64,000 nt of DNA. Origin: Strongylocentrotus droebachiensis (taxonomy: Eukaryota > Echinodermata > Echinoidea > Camarodonta > Strongylocentrotidae). The notes beneath the pieces are model-generated. The model had not been told where the DNA came from, did no database searches, and saw only the letters and a list, made by a program, of their open reading frames with translations. The stretch spans positions 367,940 through 431,939 of the forward strand of contig JAVYIG010000865.1 of NCBI GenBank assembly GCA_035222895.1, given 5' to 3'. The position numbers were made by a program, and so were the translations under genes. Below are positions 60,764 through 64,000 of the stretch, in pieces (positions within the stretch are counted from its first letter, which is position 1; every line of letters begins with the position of its first letter).

Positions 60764-62040
60764 GCGACTTTGCGTTTTACACCCTGGCCTGGACATTTTC
60801 CCGGTAAATAGCAATGAAACTGCTTGAATGAGTCTAGTCTACGCTCCTCGATCGGGCGCGCCAGTTCCAAATCGAATCGTACATGCACAGACGTACGTCG
60901 ATGCAGCATTTATACACACCGTACGCAGCTGCAATACTGAAGATTAAGGGAGAAGATATAGGATTTCAAGTTCAGAACAACAAGTTTAGAAGCTTGCTGC
61001 ACGATGGAATTCATCGAGGATGATGACGGAGTGGCAGATTATGATTGGTCAATACATGATTGTGTGCATTCAGCTAACGTGAAGTAACAATAAAACCTAT
61101 GTTGCTCTTTTTTATTTTTCCTCTTAAGCCACGCCATTATTAGTGATTGTGCGCATGCAGCTATTAAACGTGACGTCACCATATGAAATTGCACCATCCA
61201 AGTAACTACTTCGTTTTCAATAATTGTAACGTCACAATAACTTCAAGTAACAACTTGGATTGGGATATGTAAATTCTAGATGTTCGACTTTGTACAGGTA
61301 AATGATTATATTAGTGTTACGGTAGGCCTACTGTTTTCTTGAAATTCAAACATTTTTAACTTTTCATGTTAGTTGTGCACCAGCACCACATAAATGCTTG
61401 GGAAATTTCATATTTGCACTCGTTTCAAGCTTCAATTGCCAAGATGCAGTTTACAAGTACATGTACTAGTATATTATAAAAAATGGTGAATAAATCACAA
61501 TATCTCTGTGGAGTATCTAAATAATAATTATAATATTGGATGATCAATTTTCGCGAAATACGTGAAATATTGTTACTCGCTGAAGAAAAATATTTTCACG
61601 TATCATCCATTATTATGTGTATTCAGTTCGTTATCTCCAAAGTAAAGTGCGGTGCACGCCTCTGCGCCCATGAATCCGCCTATGTTCAGATCTCTTTTTA
61701 TCTACATGTGCATGTATTTTCAAATAAAAATTTCTTATAGTCATTTCTTGCATCTAAATCTTAACACACTGTCAAATTATCTGTTCAAATTTCTACTATT
61801 GTTTGCTTTCACTTTTACTACATATTTCTTCTTTATATAACTATATGCATACACATACTCCTGTATCTTTTGTATTACTTCTCTGACATTGAAGGATTAG
61901 ATTACCTTCACGAAAAAAAAAAGTATATGAATGTAAAGCAGTAAATAAAGTGCAAATGAATTCATGTAAAACTGGTGTATAATTTCCTTTATATGTTATG
62001 TGTCTGTACATTACACTAGACAAAGTGATGAATGGAAAAA
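60764..62040. other. Unassigned region right of the foldback element
   Basis: 60764-60808 (gcgactttgcgttttacacc onward) recurs inverted at 63087-63131. A short frame at 61004-61087 begins MEFIEDDDGVADYDWS and runs 27 codons; it could be a first coding exon but has no clear donor. The remainder is AT-rich, with no gene seen. Confidence 0.4.
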
Positions 62041-62052
62041 GAGAAAAAGAGA

Positions 62053-62545
62053 GGTCTTATAAACAAATATCATGAATTTAAAATGAGAAAGAGAGAAAGG
62101 GAGAGAGAGACAGAGGTCTTAGAAACAAATATGAATTCAAGAAGTGAGAAAGAGAGGGGGTCTTAGAAACAAATATCATGAATTGAGAGCTAGAGAGAGA
62201 GAGGTCTTAGAAACAAATATCAAGAAATGAGAAAGAGAGGGGGGGGGGTCTTAGAAACAAATATGAAGAGAGAGAGAGAGGCCTTAGAAACAAATATGAA
62301 GAGGGGGTTAATGAGAGAGAAAGAAAGAGGGGTCTGAGAAATACATACGAGAGAGAGAGTGGGTCGAGAGAGAGAGGTCTTAGAAAACAAATATGAATAG
62401 AGATGGGGGGGGCGGGGGAGAAATGGGTCTTAGAAAACAAATATGAAGAGAGATGAGGGGGGGGGGAGGTTTTAGAAAACAAATATGAAGGGAGAGGGGT
62501 CAAGAGAATTAGAGAAATTAGGTCTTAGAAACAAATGACATGAAT
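62053..62545 (+). repeat. GA-rich minisatellite with conserved ggtcttagaaacaaat core
   Basis: About ten copies of aggtcttagaaacaaatat followed by variable gaga-rich filler; unit length roughly 35-60 bases. Confidence 0.88.
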
Positions 62546-64000
62546 TTAAAAAATGAAAGACGTGATCCCACAATAATAGAAAATGGTACGAGTGCAATAT
62601 TTAAATCACAGTTTATGTATTACATTACCATTACACATATTATGTCGAGTGTAGTCTGTGTATGTGTCGATATGTGTACACGTGTGTTAGGGGGGGGGGG
62701 GTCCGAATCAGCAAATGGTTTGAAAGTAGGCTACACGTCAAAAATTGAAACCCTGAAGAAGGCGGAATTAAACCACAAAAACCATAATATTATTTGGTTT
62801 CTCTCTTTCCTTACTTTGATTAATTCCTTCTCTAATTTCTCTCTTTCTTTCAAGTTAGTTTTTGTTTTCTCTCTCTGCTTATGACATTCTTTGTTTCCTC
62901 TCTGTTCTTTAATTATTTATTGTTTTTCTCTATTTCCTTCTGTTGTTATTCGTTGTTTTTCTCTCACTCGTACGTCTCGATACAAAAGTACATATAGGAC
63001 GTACGTTGAGCATTGCAGAAGAGCTACGTGCGCGCGCAATATCTTGTCATGGATAGACTTTTCCCAGTCGGTTCCTTGAAATTTATTGGGAAAAGGTCCA
63101 GGCCAGGGTGTAAAACGCAAAGTCGCCGGCCGGGGTGCGTCTTATTTTTTCGTACCACGGCGAGGCCGGATTCCTGTTTTATCATGAATATTCATTAGGC
63201 AGGGTCGGGGGAAAGTCTCGATTCTCTAATATTCATATCGAGGTGGGAATGCACGACGCGCGCTATACTCGCACAAAGTGAGAAGATTTAGTTCACGGAG
63301 AATGCATATGGGTGAGTAATTGATTGAAATATCAGTAGATTAAGAGAATTTAGTCATTAATTTGAAAAAGCTGTAATTCGTGATCTACTGTAATTTCTTT
63401 ACATTTGAGACTGTTCTCAACAGATTTGTGGGGAAAAGGCTAGGAAAATATTCTCTTGAAATTGCACTTTGATTTTCATCGTCGTGAAGTAGTTTAACTG
63501 CGGTTTGCCTTCATGTCACCCTTCAGAGCCCCGGGGTTCCGGCAGGCCCACGTTGGGGAATTTCGGTGCTAATCTGCATCAAGATAAAAACTTTCTGATC
63601 AGGTTTTATTCCAAATTTGATCGTCATCGTGAACCTAATTCACCAATCATCCATTGAATTTAAATCTAGATTTAACGTTACACCTTAAAATAATCTATGA
63701 AGTATGATTTCTTTAATAATCCAAGAGGGTTAATTCTTGTTTATATCTTTAGTAGATGTCGACTCTGTTGGCTATAGAGTTCTACTAGTGTTACTAAGAC
63801 TAAGTGCTATCCGTTCGCTCAGTTGCATCATTGGTGCGTGTCAACTTTTAGACCAAAATTGTTTGTGACCATGGATAATCAAACGGCTCCAAACCATATT
63901 TCATTTAGACGTAAACCTGGAACTTATTAATAAAAATATTCAAAACAAACAAACTAACGTTAGAACCTAGGATTCATTTATTTAATGTTCAGATGTTGTG
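62546..64000. other. No confident gene; repeat fragments and a possible first-exon donor
   Basis: A G run at 62690-62700, T/CT-rich sequence at 62800-62970, and a GC-rich stretch at 63090-63180 related to the flank of the foldback element. A good donor-like site (catatgg|gtgagt) at about 63311 follows a CpG-containing stretch and could end a non-coding first exon of a gene to the right; this is weak. Confidence 0.35.

Overview
This is nuclear DNA of an animal, most likely an echinoderm and probably a sea urchin. It is AT-rich and intron-rich, full of CT/GA microsatellites, short palindromic elements, tRNA-derived SINEs, CR1-like LINEs and long foldback elements. Its genes are ordinary metazoan ones with gt/ag introns. 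The species call is inference from gene content and repeat style.

Positions 1-28,640, plus strand: the 3' part of one very large gene. I assembled 31 consecutive exons (1,676-28,016, about 1,109 codons) in which every splice junction keeps frame. They encode a chain of at least five complete lipocalin domains of the RBP4/apolipoprotein D type, plus the tail of a sixth outside the window. A mosaic C-terminus follows: a short GCC-type cysteine module, an antistasin-like module and a thyroglobulin type-1 domain. It is an echinoderm counterpart in architecture to insect polycalins. Each lipocalin is built from the same five-exon cassette with phase-1 boundaries. The introns carry many MITEs, SINEs and an hAT-type element with an 8-bp target duplication.

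Positions 29,000-39,000: a near-complete CR1-like LINE (PHD finger, endonuclease, reverse transcriptase) broken by one in-frame stop and lying inside a GAT-rich array. A near-identical 5'-truncated copy lies about 3.7 kb downstream. The rest is intergenic repeat DNA. Positions 40,856-41,800 (+) hold an intronless coding sequence for a TMEM121-family membrane protein with a long leader and a 3' UTR to about 43,050. Positions 43,050-47,390 are simple-sequence-rich intergenic DNA.

Positions 47,390-58,250, minus strand: URM1 (ubiquitin-related modifier 1, five exons, complete from start codon to terminal Gly-Gly). Its last exon is followed after only 61 nt by the intronless coding sequence of POP7/RPP20 (RNase P/MRP subunit), apparently within the same exon. 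This suggests a bicistronic or shared transcription unit. A small two-exon candidate micropeptide gene lies downstream on the same strand. URM1 introns hold a 551-bp foldback element and a 5'-truncated but open CR1-like LINE. A 2.46-kb foldback transposon with two ~1-kb, nearly identical arms starts 55 bp upstream of the URM1 start codon. From 60,764 to the end I see repeats, a large GA-rich minisatellite and no confident gene.
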